Below are positions 51,801 through 63,331 of a DNA stretch of 64,000 nt, piece by piece. The stretch's first letter is position 1. The number at the start of each line of letters is the position of its first letter. A program made the translations under genes and the position numbers. Under the pieces are notes generated by a model. That model had not been told where the DNA came from. It was given only the letters and a program-made list of their open reading frames with translations, and did not search any database. The DNA comes from Ditylenchus dipsaci (lineage: Eukaryota > Nematoda > Chromadorea > Rhabditida > Anguinidae). The DNA is taken from positions 124,001-188,000 of the forward strand of contig SADC01000022.1 of the NCBI GenBank assembly GCA_004194705.1, given 5' to 3'.

Positions 51801-54800
51801 GAAAAGTTTACCTTAGTTACTATAAAATCATCTTTGGATACTCCGAAATTTCTTTTTTCATTTTGATAGAAAAAGATTTTTTGTAAGTTTTTCGCTTGTT
51901 TCTAAAAAATTAAATCCCAAGTATCCCGCCTCTGAATGTTTGTCATGGAAGGAAAAGAGCAAAAATTCCCCGAGATTTTAAAAAACCTTCCCCGAGCCTA
52001 AGTTTAATTAATTCCAAGACATTTTTTTAATTAAGGAGGTTACTTGAGTTTTCGACTGTTTCTAATCGTATTTTTTCAAACACATCTTTAGCTAAGGTTT
52101 GAAGTTTTTATGGCAAGCCATATGGCATCTTACTTCAAAAATATAAATTAGACCACTCAAAAGCTGCCAAACCCCACCATAATTAGCACCAGCCCGGTGA
52201 GCAGTGACAGCCTCGGTCCTGTTCCAGTTGAAGGTATAACAATTACCATAGGTTGGATCGTAATACAAAGTGAAATCTCTGCAATAAAATCAATAATTGC
52301 TTTTGAAAAGTAGTCTTACTTTTGAATATCGCAGTCCCTTTGGTTGAAAGAGCACTTGAGGATGAGTTCATCCTTGGGCTGAGAGAACTGAACTCGCTGT
52401 TCTAATGGTTTTTCCTCCACCGCAAACATTAAATTTTCTCTGGCTTGCGCATTTATAGCTATCTCGTCTTTTAGTTCCTGAAATGAGCAAAGTAGTTCTG
52501 TTGAAATGGCCTTGAACAGTGAATAGATTTGATGAACAAAATTTTGTAGATTTCTATTGTATGTAACAGGGCTGGAGTCGGTTTTAAAAAAAAATAAATA
52601 ACAGAAAACGAACATTTTCAGAAACGCGAAAGCGGAAAACAAAACTCCAAAAACTCAGAAAACCAGAAAATTTTCTAAAGGTTTCCTAAGAAAATTCAGA
52701 AAATATTTTTTTGCAAATTTTTTTTCATAAAATATTTGTAAGGGAGTGGGTCTTTTTCGCATCGAAAAAGTGACCAAAATTCTGTTTTAAGTTACTGGTT
52801 TTTAAACCAGAACTGGAAAAGCCAAAAAACAAAAATCCAGAGAACAGAAAATTGCTTCGGCCCTATTTTTACAAACTCACTTCATATCCCATGGCTTGAG
52901 CTACATCCGGCTCTTGAGTAGTGGTTGTGCTAGGTTCATTAAATGTTCCCTCATAGATGCTTTGGTTGTCGGAGGACATGAGAACAAAGTTTTGTGCGAA
53001 GTTGAGTTTATCAAGATCAGAACTAGGCACAATTTCAGGGATCTCGCCATTGTCATTATTGGCAATGCAGTGGTTGTAGTCTGAGTGGCACAGGCACACG
53101 TCCATATTGTCATCTAGTTTTTCCATTTTTTCAAGGGAACCGTTGTAGAAACGCATAGGACAATGACCTAGTTTTTCACTGCATTCTGTACATACTTTTT
53201 CCTTCCAAGTGTTATCTAAAAGTATGAAATTTGTAAATTTTTCAGAGTCGAATGTGACCTAAAGATCTTTTTTCATAAATACAGTCAACTCTCAATTTTG
53301 CATCACTCTCTCAAGTTCGTTCCCACCTCGCGTGCGAGACATATGTGGGAACGAACTTGATGGGTAGCGTAAAATTGAGAGTTGACTGTAGACAGATTTT
53401 AACTCACATGGAAAACATGGCCATATACTCTTGGATATCCAGTCCAACTGGCACAAACATTTAGTGGGGTGAAAGTTGTGAAGGTTCAGCCCGTCCTGTA
53501 CATTCAGAGACACCTTACCCTTGTAGATGGCAAAGCAACTGCCTCTTTTTCTCTCACCCGATAGTCTGTTTATTTCACCTGAAAATTAATTCAAATAAAT
53601 TGTATGCCGCTAAGCCAGGACAAGCAGACGTACAATAGCACTGAGCATAGACCTGGAGGTAGCGTCTGTCCTTGCCATTGCTCACATTATAAGAAGGTGA
53701 ATAAGAGGTGGTAGGAGGAGAAGGGGTTGTGGTAGTGCCGATCGGTTGCCCCTCCTTCTACTACCAGAACCTCTAGTTAGTTGATTTATGCTACTTGGCT
53801 TGTCTTTTTCTAGTTGTCTGCGGCGGCGATTGCCTAAAATATTAATTACCGTATTTCCTCTAATAGAAGCCCCCTCCTATTATAAGCCCCCCTCTAATAT
53901 AAGCCCCTCTGGAGGTCATCCAAAATATAAAAGCCCCCCCCTCTAATATAAGCCCCCCCTCTAGTGGGTATCCTGAAAATATAAGCCCCCTTTTTATATA
54001 AACCCTTAATCAAATATTTTTTAGATAAACAGGTGCTGCTAAACGTGGTAAAAGATACAAAGAGTGCCTTTATGTATTTGCCTATCACATCTTTCGAAGT
54101 GGATCGCTGGAATACTTGTGAATGAGTGAATTTCAAAGCAAAAACTACATCGAGTGCTATTTTAGCGGGCATTTTTTGGTTTAAAAAATTGCTTTACGCA
54201 GTAATCATCGGCAGAAAATCAGCAACAAACGATACAAAGTGACGTCGGTTTACGTTTGAGGAACAAGAAAATAAGTCGGCAGCATAGGTCAGATAAAAAG
54301 AAGGCATAACGATATTTCGCAGAAAATTATCTTAATTTCGCAGCAAATTTTTGTCTCGCTTTTTTATTTTTGATTTTCTAACCTTTTTTTGAAAATTACA
54401 GGGTGAGTCGAGAAATTCGAACACTTTTAATAAGCCATAACCTTTGTCTAAGACAAATTCCGAAATTCTGTAAACGCAGAACGACTCAATTTTTTATAGG
54501 AATTTCTTTGATATATAATGTGAAAAACACAATTTTCGCTTGATCCCCCCATGTGGTTTGGCCTTGGCCATCCAGAGGCTATTCTCAGACATTCGGCAAA
54601 GTTATTACTCTAAATGAGAATTTAGCTACATAATGGTGTCAATACTTTCAGAAAAAGTATATGTAAACTAATAGAAAAGGTAAAACAAAATTCGCTGAAA
54701 AATTAAGATATGCTGCGAAATTCCAATACGCCCAAAATAAATTTATGTAGAACGCCTCCGAGAGAAACAGTGGGTAAACTATGAATATAGAATAAGTGCT

Positions 54801-56424
54801 TTTGATGTTTAAACGCTGTTTCAACAATGTTATGTGGAAAATTAGAAGCGATCAGAGGGTGGCGTAAAAAAATTATGACTAAAAATTTTTTCCGCGCCTT
54901 CGGCGCGGCGAGTTCAAAAAATAAAGGCCCCCTCTAATACAAGCCCCCCCTCTAATATAAGCCCCCCTGGAGGCCATCCATAAAATAGAAGCCCCGGGGC
55001 TTCTAATAGAGGAAATACGGTAAAACAACTTTTTTACGGTAAAAAATTTAGAGTTCGGTTTATTTAAGACAATATTATAATTGCGCATTTTCGCTTGAAA
55101 ATTTACTTAAAAAACCACTTTAAAATCTATGATAAATGATTTCTATAAATTTTGCTTCTCCCTCGAAGAATACGGCAAAAAAGAAGGGACATAAGCGGAA
55201 CAGATCAATCATTATTCCAACCACTCACATAAACCAATTATGGCAGCTGAAACAAAGAGACAATAAAAGTAAATTAGCACCTGCGTTGGCTAAGGCTAGA
55301 GCTATTCCCTCGTTTCTACCAGTGGTTTTCAGGATATTTTTGAAGGCATCCATCTAAACATGCAATTTCAGCAAAACAATAGATCCATAAAAATATTAGA
55401 AAAAGCTACCGTAGCCTTAACAGAGGCATCTTCACTTATAGCACTAGCTTTGTAAGGGTTGAGATTGCATAGTGTGACACTTGGGAATGGGGCATTCTCG
55501 AATTTTAACTGAAATTTGAGCTATTTTATTAGAAGTTTTTGGTTGCGATGTGAGAATATGTTACATCCAGATCCACACTTTTGGGATAGGAGTAGTATTT
55601 AAGGATGAGGTAGAACACTTGGATGACCAGGATGGCAAAGCACACTGCGAATACAGCATACCAGATCTTTTTCCAGGTAGACGAAGGTGCCAGAGCTGCA
55701 TGGCAGATGCCGTGGATGGTCGACCTGCGCGTGAAGTTGTCAAAGATAACGCTGTACTTGATGTTACGCATTTGAAGACCTAGAATACATATATGCTTTT
55801 TCGAAAAAAGCCTATTTTTGTTAGAAATTTTTTTTCTCTAAAATAACTACATACCAGCTTTCCTAATAGAGCTGAAATCAGCTCTGGACATTCTTCTGAA
55901 AGCGTCGAAGGCATGCGGTCCTTTCTTATAGCCTTTCCTGTCATTGCTAACCCCACTGCCAGTGGGTAGTAGAAAAGTTGTGGGTTGTTTGGTGCCTTGA
56001 GCTACTGCTTTCCTCTCAGCTGGATGCATGGCTCTGACTGTTTTTCCCTGACGACTGTCTTCACTTGGCTGCCTACTGGACAGGGACAGTTTCGCTCGAC
56101 CACTGCTCAACTGGGTGGGTGTATTGCTGCCTGTCCTTACTGTTTTAGGGGACTGCTGGAAGAAGTTCTTCTGCTGTTGTTGTCTGGCATTTCTGGAAGT
56201 GGGGGTAGAGGGGTAGTTAGTTCTGTCTCTTCTATATCTTTGCTGGGTCCAGGCAAGCGAGGAGAGGGTGGAGGTATATAGCCGAGAGGAGGCAGTCCAC
56301 TCCCGTTCTGATTCATGGGAATTAAAATCTCTGGTGGAGCCTTGTCAGCCATCCAGTCCGGAAGATATTTGCCGCGCAGCGGACGATTCCGTTCCTCTTC
56401 CACCTTGACTGATTGCGCTGCGAT
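48875..56424 (-). CDS. DEG/ENaC amiloride-type sodium channel subunit
   Basis: Two-helix, trimeric cation channel subunit of the plasma membrane. Exons (5' to 3'): 55855-56424, 55565-55779, 55410-55508, 55281-55353, 55229-55246, 53634-53833, 53408-53578, 52881-53215, 52320-52477, 52178-52278, 51631-51791, 51299-51571, 51214-51245, 51083-51158, 50775-50891, 50458-50501, 50317-50406, 49962-50261 and 48875-49088. All junctions agree in phase if one base is restored in each of two runs (TTTT 56143-56146, CCCC 53749-53752). Motifs: RRSTIHGI (HG motif), TM1 [111 protein letters not shown], then GIS filter and [12 protein letters not shown] (TM2). The extracellular finger is enlarged and Cys-rich, with RRRR and RKR sites. 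The N-terminus is Pro-rich and the cytosolic tail acidic, ending GFGFG. About 1080 residues; the start exon upstream of 56424 is not identified. Confidence 0.96.
53282..53388. mobile_element. 107-bp palindromic CAGTCAACTCTC element in a channel intron
   Basis: TA-flanked. CAGTCAACTCTCAATTTTGC and its inverse, with AGTTCGTTCCCACC / GGGAACGAACT inside, leave about 15 bp of loop. It lies between channel exons 53408-53578 and 52881-53215. Confidence 0.9.
53849..55020. mobile_element. 1.17-kb ACCGTATTTCC-family element in a channel intron
   Basis: TA plus CCGTATTTCCTCTAATAGAA on the left and CTTCTAATAGAGGAAATACGG plus TA on the right. Each end has several CTCTAATATAAGCCCCCC iterons and a GGAGG(T/C)CATCC motif, giving strongly C-rich and inverted G-rich tracts. 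The 800-bp core has no transposase. Its left edge is 15 bp upstream (in gene sense) of the acceptor of the exon ending at 53833. Confidence 0.9.
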
Positions 56425-57223
56425 CTGGATTAAAAATAGTTGCGTGTATTTAAAACTAGAGAAGTCAGCTAAACAGTCTCTGTAATTTTGCAAATTCTTT
56501 ATTAAAACTTGTAAAGGATCAGATTTTAGTATCAGGTTCAACTCTGCTTGCCAGCATGTCAATTATAAGCACTTTTTGATTTAAGACTTAAATTGTGACC
56601 AAGAAGTTAATATAGAACACCACAAATTAAGTTTTAGCTCTGCTTTGGTTCCAAACTGATAATTTCTAGTTTTGTTCTAATAAAATAGACTTGTCTGATA
56701 AAACAGCGCCAAAAATAACTGATTACAGAACGTTAGCGACAAAAAGAAACAATAAAACCAGGGTACGTAATTGTACCTTTTGAAAAGATTTGTACTTTTT
56801 TGGGACCCTAAATCTATTTTTTTGAGACGTTGACATTGTGTAACTTTTGTCCAATTCTGGAAAAAAGGTACAGGCTGAAATTGATTTCACGCACCAAAAT
56901 ACTGATTTCCCCCAGTAAATTTATTTTTTCCCCCAGTAAATTTGAATTTCAAACAAAATACTGATTTCCCCCAGTAAATTACTGATTTCCCCCAGTAAAT
57001 TTTGCGGGAATTTGAATTTTCAGGTCAGAAAATACCTTCAACTGGTCAGAATCCCACCCCAGAGTGGCCAGAAGTCCCTGAAAGTTGGTTTTTGGGGGTT
57101 TACTAAAGGGGGGTAAACTTTTTGCGAAAAATCGATTGAGCGGATCAAATTTCGGGTCCGATGGGCTCAATTGCTCAGGATTCCACCCTTAACCATTCTC
57201 AACTATCTTAAACCAACCTAAGC
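56425..57223. other. 5' side of the channel gene up to the duplication breakpoint
   Basis: The reading frame of the first channel exon stays open to a Met at 56562, but TTTTTAATCCAG at the exon edge reads as a splice acceptor, so the true start is probably further upstream. 56895-57000 repeats ACTGATTTCCCCCAGTAAAT four times. 57060-57120 resembles the interior of the ATGGCTTGTTCACG elements. A start exon may have been lost at the 57224 junction. Confidence 0.4.
56895..57000. repeat. short tandem repeat, TTTCCCCCAGTAAATT unit
   Basis: Four or five copies of a (TGA)TTTCCCCCAGTAAATT unit of 16-23 bp, two separated by AATTTCAAACAAAATACTGA. No further context. Confidence 0.7.
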
Positions 57224-58012
57224 AGGATTGTAAATCTTGTCCAAGGATTGCCTAACCTTTGCGCACTTCCTCATCTGATACCCACAAAATTATAACATAT
57301 TTAAAGGGAGTTCGTCACCTCCAGACATATCCAAAATACAATTTTTCAATCCGCGTATTTTAAAGGACTATGGTTTTTGGGCAATACTTTTTTTATCTAG
57401 CTAAGTCTCAGTTTTTATTGTACACTTTAGATACTAGCCTAAGTATTCAGTAAATTTAAATGTACACTGAAGAGAGACTTGACTGTACAATCTTTGAAAT
57501 GTTCAAATTTTTCCAAAAATTTATAGAGCTGGACGATAGAGTACTGTGCAATACCCTTCCTAATTCGACTTGCATGTGCACTGCGACCGCCTTATTAAAA
57601 TCCTTTGATAGAAATAAAAAAATTAATCACCAATAATACTTTGCGGATGTTTGGAGGTGGCGAAACCCCAAAACCTCTCTCCATCTTTGTAGCAATGAAA
57701 AAAATTACCCTGTTCATCCATAGAATTTCGGTACTTCATTATCTGCAAAAGTTAAATAGCTTGCACTCACTGTATTTTCTTTTAAAGGTTTCTCTCTAAT
57801 GAGCGGCCCACCTCCTAGGAGGCCTCAAAATAAACGGCGCTGGCCTTCAAATAGAGTAAATATTTTTTGTACTTGGAGGGCTCATTTTTCAAACCTTATA
57901 TTTTTATAAGCTACAAATGTTAAAAAGACTAAAAGAGTAATTCAAAGTAATGTCTAACCGAAATTTGACTTTTCGACAAAATTATTCAACTTGAAAGAGT
58001 AATTGTGTCAAT

Positions 58013-58360
58013 TAGTGTTGGAGCGGGTCGGGTAACCTGCGGGTAAACCGGAACCCGAACCCGGAAATTGTGGAAAACCCGAACCCGAAACCCTTATTCA
58101 CATCTGAAAACCCGCGGGTTACCCGTTGTCGATTTCTTAAAAACCCGCCGGGTAACCGATCACAAATGGTTGAATTGTTTAAAAATGTTGTTAATTGTTT
58201 GATTTGTGCGATATTTTCAATAAAATTGCTAAAATTTTTGTTTTTGAGGAAAACCCGCAAACCCGCGGGTAACCGGAAATATATTTGCGGGTTATCCGTA
58301 ACCCGGGTTTGGCTGAAAACCCGAACCCGGAACCCGTGCGACCCCCCATTCCCAACACTA
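58013..58360. mobile_element. hAT-type miniature element, duplicate copy
   Basis: Same insertion as 10132-10487, with the same GTGTCAAT target duplication (58005-58012 and 58361-58368). Eight bases shorter, mostly through losses in C and G runs. Confidence 0.85.
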
Positions 58361-59407
58361 GTGTCAATTGCCCCGAAAATTAAAAAAGACAACAATTAAA
58401 TATAGATTTGACAAGCAGGCCCTATCGCATGAATACCGTATTTTCTCTAATTATAGACCCGGTCTATAATTTTTCAACCTACTCCCGAGGGGGTCTATAA
58501 TAAGAGACGGGTCCATAATTAGAGACGGGTCTATAATTTTTCAACCTCCATGCTCAGAAAAAATTTTACCAAATTTTTAAGGGGGGGGGGTTTGGATGGT
58601 AACTTCATATACGCATTGCCTAGGTCACAGGTTGTAATCCCCCTGGGTGCACACTCTATTTTCAGCAAGTTCACTGACTTTAAGAGCAATCGATTGCAAT
58701 TATTTTCAGCACTGCTTTACTGTCAGCAGATACCCTAATTGACTACCAAAATAAAAAAAAAATCAGTCAAAAGTATACTTAGATTTAAATTTTACCCATA
58801 CTATTGACGTTTTGTGAGGTTTACTAACTTCTCACAGGCAAAAGTGCATGAGAAATCAGATAAATATCGCTCCACGGAGAAATGACTTCAGAAAAATAGG
58901 TAACTTGGGAAGGTTTGACCAAGGAAGAAAGGATATTTTTAGGGGTCGGGTTTCGGTATTATTTCGAAATTTATTTTTGTAATTATTATACATGATATGC
59001 AAACATATACTAAAAATGACGCCAGGCATATTTTGAGCATGAGGCTATAAATCATCATGCAAACTAGAATTGCGAAAAAGGGTCAGTTCCAAAATAATGC
59101 CTCAATGTTCCGGGACAGCCCTGGTAGGATGGCCTTGAACTGCACATGGCTGAATGTTTTTTAAATTTTAGCTTTTACTTAATACTATCCTTTTCTTTGT
59201 ATGATTATTCATAATAAAAGCACAGAATCTTGCTACATTTCAGTATACAAAACGGAAATCAGGCCTTTTTAAGCCCTGTAATAAGCTGTGAAAGTTGAGA
59301 AAAACCCTGCGCTGATGGTTTTGTTAGAGAGTCAAGCGTGTAAGGATCATTTTGACACCAAAATTGTGAATAGGCCATTGTGAATAGGAGTAAAATATAG
59401 TAATATA

Positions 59408-60394
59408 CAGGTGGCCCAATTTTTTCTAACACATTTGTTTTGGCCATAACTTTTTAAACTTGCGGTCATTTTTTTGGCTGACTACTCATTTAAAAGCCCT
59501 TTCTTTGCCATTTTGTTTAAAAAAAAGAACGCATTGATATCGTTAAAAATCACTGATTGTTTTTGTGAAGGCATCGATTTTTACCATTTTGTCAATTTTT
59601 AGATGCCTTATTCGAATCAAGAGAAAGCGCGATTCTTCGTGTGGTAGATCGAGAGCCGAGGCAGCTATGCAGTTTTAAAGCGACGAGTGCGAAGGGAACT
59701 CGGTCGTCATGCGAATGTGCCAGAGCGAAACAGTGTTCTTCAATGGAATCAAATGTTCGTGGAGTCCGGAAGCGTTCAGCGAAAAAAGAAGGAAGCGTCA
59801 AAGTTGGTTTTGAAGATTTTTGAGTGTTGGTCTACTTGAAATGCAATGTGTTAAAGGTGGGTTCGCACAGGTCAGAAGAAAGGCCGAGGTTCTCTTTCTG
59901 TTTACAGCTGATCGTCATTCAAGTCCAAGAAGCGTAGCGATGCTAGAAGGATGCCATCAAGAATAACAATACAGCGTATTCAGGTTGGGGTTTTTCTGGA
60001 TGATTGACCGATCAATTCAAGCCTATGAACAGCGTCTCACCGGTGCATTGCTGTTGGTGGCAGAAGTGTGGAGCAAACTTTTGCGAACGTTCATTGAGTT
60101 TTCGTCAATTCGTTGTTTTTGTTTTGTGTGTTGTGATTTGTAATGAATAAAAATGCCTGTTTGAATTGCTGTCGAAAAAAAGTGTATGAAACACATAGGT
60201 AAACATGGATAAACAGTCAAAGTCGATGCCTTCACAAAAACAGCCATATCTCGGCGAGTTTTAACGATATCAATGCGTTCTTTTTTTTAAACAAAATAGC
60301 AAAAAGGGCTCGAATGAGTGGTCAGCCAAAAAATAACCGCGAATTAAAAAGTTATGGCCAAAACAAATGTGTTAGAAAAAATTGGGCCACCCTG
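59408..60394. mobile_element. Tc1/mariner-like element, duplicate copy
   Basis: Same insertion as 11543-12532, with the same in-frame TAG in the N-terminal transposase fragment. The left end has lost one G of CAGGGTGG. Confidence 0.85.
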
Positions 60395-60766
60395 TAGATC
60401 AAACGTCTTAGACGGGTCTCTAATTATAGACCCCTGTCAAAAAGGGGGTCTTTTTTTTCCTCGCATTTTTTTTCTTCGCATCGTTAAAAATCACTGACTG
60501 TTTTTGTGAAGGCAGTTTTTTCCTCGCACCTTAGGGGGCTTGAAGGATTGAAGATGCGTGCACACACTTACCGGGTGCGGGAAAAATTCTGCATGGATTT
60601 TATAAGCCTCATCTTTTATTATTCTTAGGATGATATTCTTTTTTCTAATACCGTTTTCTAGCCCTGCCTCTGCTATAAACTTAGCTTGATTATTTTAGAT
60701 AAGTCGCCATATGGCTTCAAACCCTTGTGAGGTCATTTTGATAAGTTGACAAGTGTTTTTATCACT

Positions 60767-61567
60767 TTAAAGGACCATGCTCGTGCAAGGCCCAGCAATT
60801 GTTGAAATTTGAATTGGCGGGACCCAAAAACATTTTTCGCTGCAAGACATTTATTAAAAAACGTTTTTTCGTCTTTATTTTTGGATTCCGTCAAACCCAG
60901 CAATTGTGGTTGCAGCGAAAAGCATGAGTACTCAATTAAACCCATGTCATTCAGCCGGGTCGGATCCTCAGGTTGAGAATGAGCTAGACCTTTTCGGAGT
61001 ATCGTGTGCTCTTAGTTTTGGATTTGCCGAGTCTTTGGCTCGGTCTTCAATCTGTATGTGTCTGTTCATTCTGTAAAATGAAGATGCCAGAACAAGAAAA
61101 CTTGACTGTTCATACCGATTCTTTTCAAGATCCCTTGCTCTTTTGTAGGGTCGTCGTATAAACAAAATTTTTGGTTACCCTAACTTGTGTGACCGGAACC
61201 AATCACCCGCTGACCGGAACCAATCACCCGCCGACCGGAACCAGTCACCCAGTCACGTACTGGAACCAACCAGTCATTCGAAGCGAAACCGAACCTGAGG
61301 CTCGTCAAATCCAAAACGAAGAGCATACGACACTCCGAAAAGGTCTAGCTCATTCTCAACCTGAGGATCCGACCCGGCTGAATGATATGGGTTTAATTGA
61401 GTACTCATTTTTTTCGCTGCAACCACAATTGCTGGTTTTGACGGAATTAAAAATTAAAGCGACAAAAACATTTTTTTAATAAAATGTCTTGCAGCGAAAA
61501 ATGTTTTGGGTCCCCGCCAATTCAAATTTCAACAATTGCTGGGCCTTGCACGAGCATGGTCCTTTAA
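60767..61567. mobile_element. TTAA-flanked foldback, duplicate copy
   Basis: Same insertion as 12904-13706, including the threefold GACCGGAACCAATCACCCGC array at about 61192-61250. Confidence 0.85.
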
Positions 61568-61914
61568 GTTATCAAATTTTTATTAAATTAAAAGCGCCAC
61601 GAAAAAGTCTTATCACGCAGCTCAAGAGCTACAAAACCACATTACAATTTTTTTAGAATCCCAGTGTTGAGCCTTTAAAAAATTTAATTTCTTTAAAAAA
61701 ATGACTAAAATCCAAGACTTTCTAATTTTTCGGATTTTGGTCATTTTTTAAAGAAAAAATGACTTTTTCCAAAAGGCATATCTCAACACTTAGATTCTCA
61801 AAAAAATCTTTCATAAGATAGGGTTTGAGCTCTTACGCTGCGCTACGACATGCTGATAAGATGTTGTCATGACGCTTGAAATTAAATAGAAAGGTTGATA
61901 ACTTATGGCTTGTT

Positions 61915-62273
61915 CACGTTCTTAGAGTTAAAGTTCGAGTTAGTGTTAGAGTTCGGAATTTCGGTTACTTGAACACCTCTGATCCGAACTCTTACTCTAA
62001 CTCGAGGGTGTTAATGTACATCAAGTTAGAATTTCAAGGTGTTGATGTATATAACTTGGATTCCCTTGTAGTGAACCCACAAAAACTAACTTTTAGTGGC
62101 TTTAGACGCCTTTGGGGTGAGATTCTGAGCTATCTAAGCTACATACATGAACATTTCAAGCTCGACCTCTAACTCGATGTACGTGAACACCATCGAGTTA
62201 GAGTTAGAGTTCGTTTTTTAGTATGTGAACACCTCTTACCCGAAGTCTAACTCTAAGAACGTGAACAAGCCAT
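61915..62273. mobile_element. ATGGCTTGTTCACG element, duplicate copy
   Basis: Same insertion as 14045-14416, with several one-base losses. Confidence 0.8.
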
Positions 62274-62615
62274 TAAAGTTACGAAAATGCTAGTCAACTT
62301 ATCAAAATACCATCGCAAGTCTTTGGAGCCAAATTGTGACTTTTCTAAAAAAATCCAGCTGAGTTTGATTGCCATTTGAAGAGGAGATGCAGGGCTACGA
62401 TACAGTTTTAGAAGAAAAGAAATATGATGCCAAGATGGATAAAAGATAAGGCTTTTAAAATCCGTGCAGAACTTTCCTCGCACCCGGTAGAAATGTGACC
62501 CCTCCTTTAAGTGCATAAGTTCTCTAAAATATTGTTACCGTAGGGTCAATTGCTGCCATCGTTTTTGCGTTGCCAAAGAAATTATAATGTTTTCTGATGC
62601 TGCAAAAATATCAGT

Positions 62616-63060
62616 CATTATAAAAAGCTGTAGGTGAAAACACCCGTCAAAATATGTAAATCTCCCGTCAAATTTTTAAAAGTTCTTGCTCTCGGTGATT
62701 ACTTTTCATTTTTTTTTAAATTTTTTTCGCACCAGCATGTAGCTCTGAACCTCTAGTTTCTGATAAGCCATCAATTGGCTGACTACAATATTGAAAAGTA
62801 AGAGAACAATTATATTTTTTAAAAATACACATATTTTTTTCAAAATGAATTGTTTCTCATTTTTAATTATTGTAATCAGCCAGCTGATAACTCATTAGAA
62901 ACTAGAGATTCAGGGCTACATGCTGGTGCAAGAAAATAGAAAAATTCAAAAGTAATCAGAGAGAACAAGAAGTTTAAAAAATTTGACGGAAGATTTACAT
63001 ATTTTGACGGGAGATTCACACATTTTGACGGGTTTTTTCAATTTTAACCATTATAAAAAC
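62616..63060. mobile_element. CCCGTCAAA foldback, duplicate copy
   Basis: Same insertion as 14757-15205. Confidence 0.7.
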
Positions 63061-63331
63061 GTTTCAAGCTAGGTAAAATCTTCAACATGCTTTAAAAGCA
63101 GGAGAATATATGACAATCCATGCTTTGGGCGAAATTTAAAATGCTTACATAATTTGGCGTTGAACCCTGAATATCCAGAATACTGAAAAACATTGAAATG
63201 CTAGAAGAACTCCACTTACGATTAGAATAAAACTGTATTTGTGTGGTGCAAAATGCATTTAACAGGTAATCAAATATCTAAACAATTATTATTTATGCTA
63301 AAGACACTCTTATTTTCACAGTAGGTCCCAC

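Noticed and set aside
53408..55353. Channel being a pseudogene because of frame breaks
   Set aside because: All splice sites and conserved residues are intact; two one-base deficits in homopolymers are more likely sequence errors.
56099..56140. 38-nt intron in the first channel exon to explain the frame change
   Set aside because: Too short compared with the other introns here; one missing base in the TTTT run fixes both frame and exon phase.
56979..57170. 63-codon minus-strand ORF as the channel start exon
   Set aside because: Part of the sequence matches the interior of the ATGGCTTGTTCACG elements and no donor connects it in phase.
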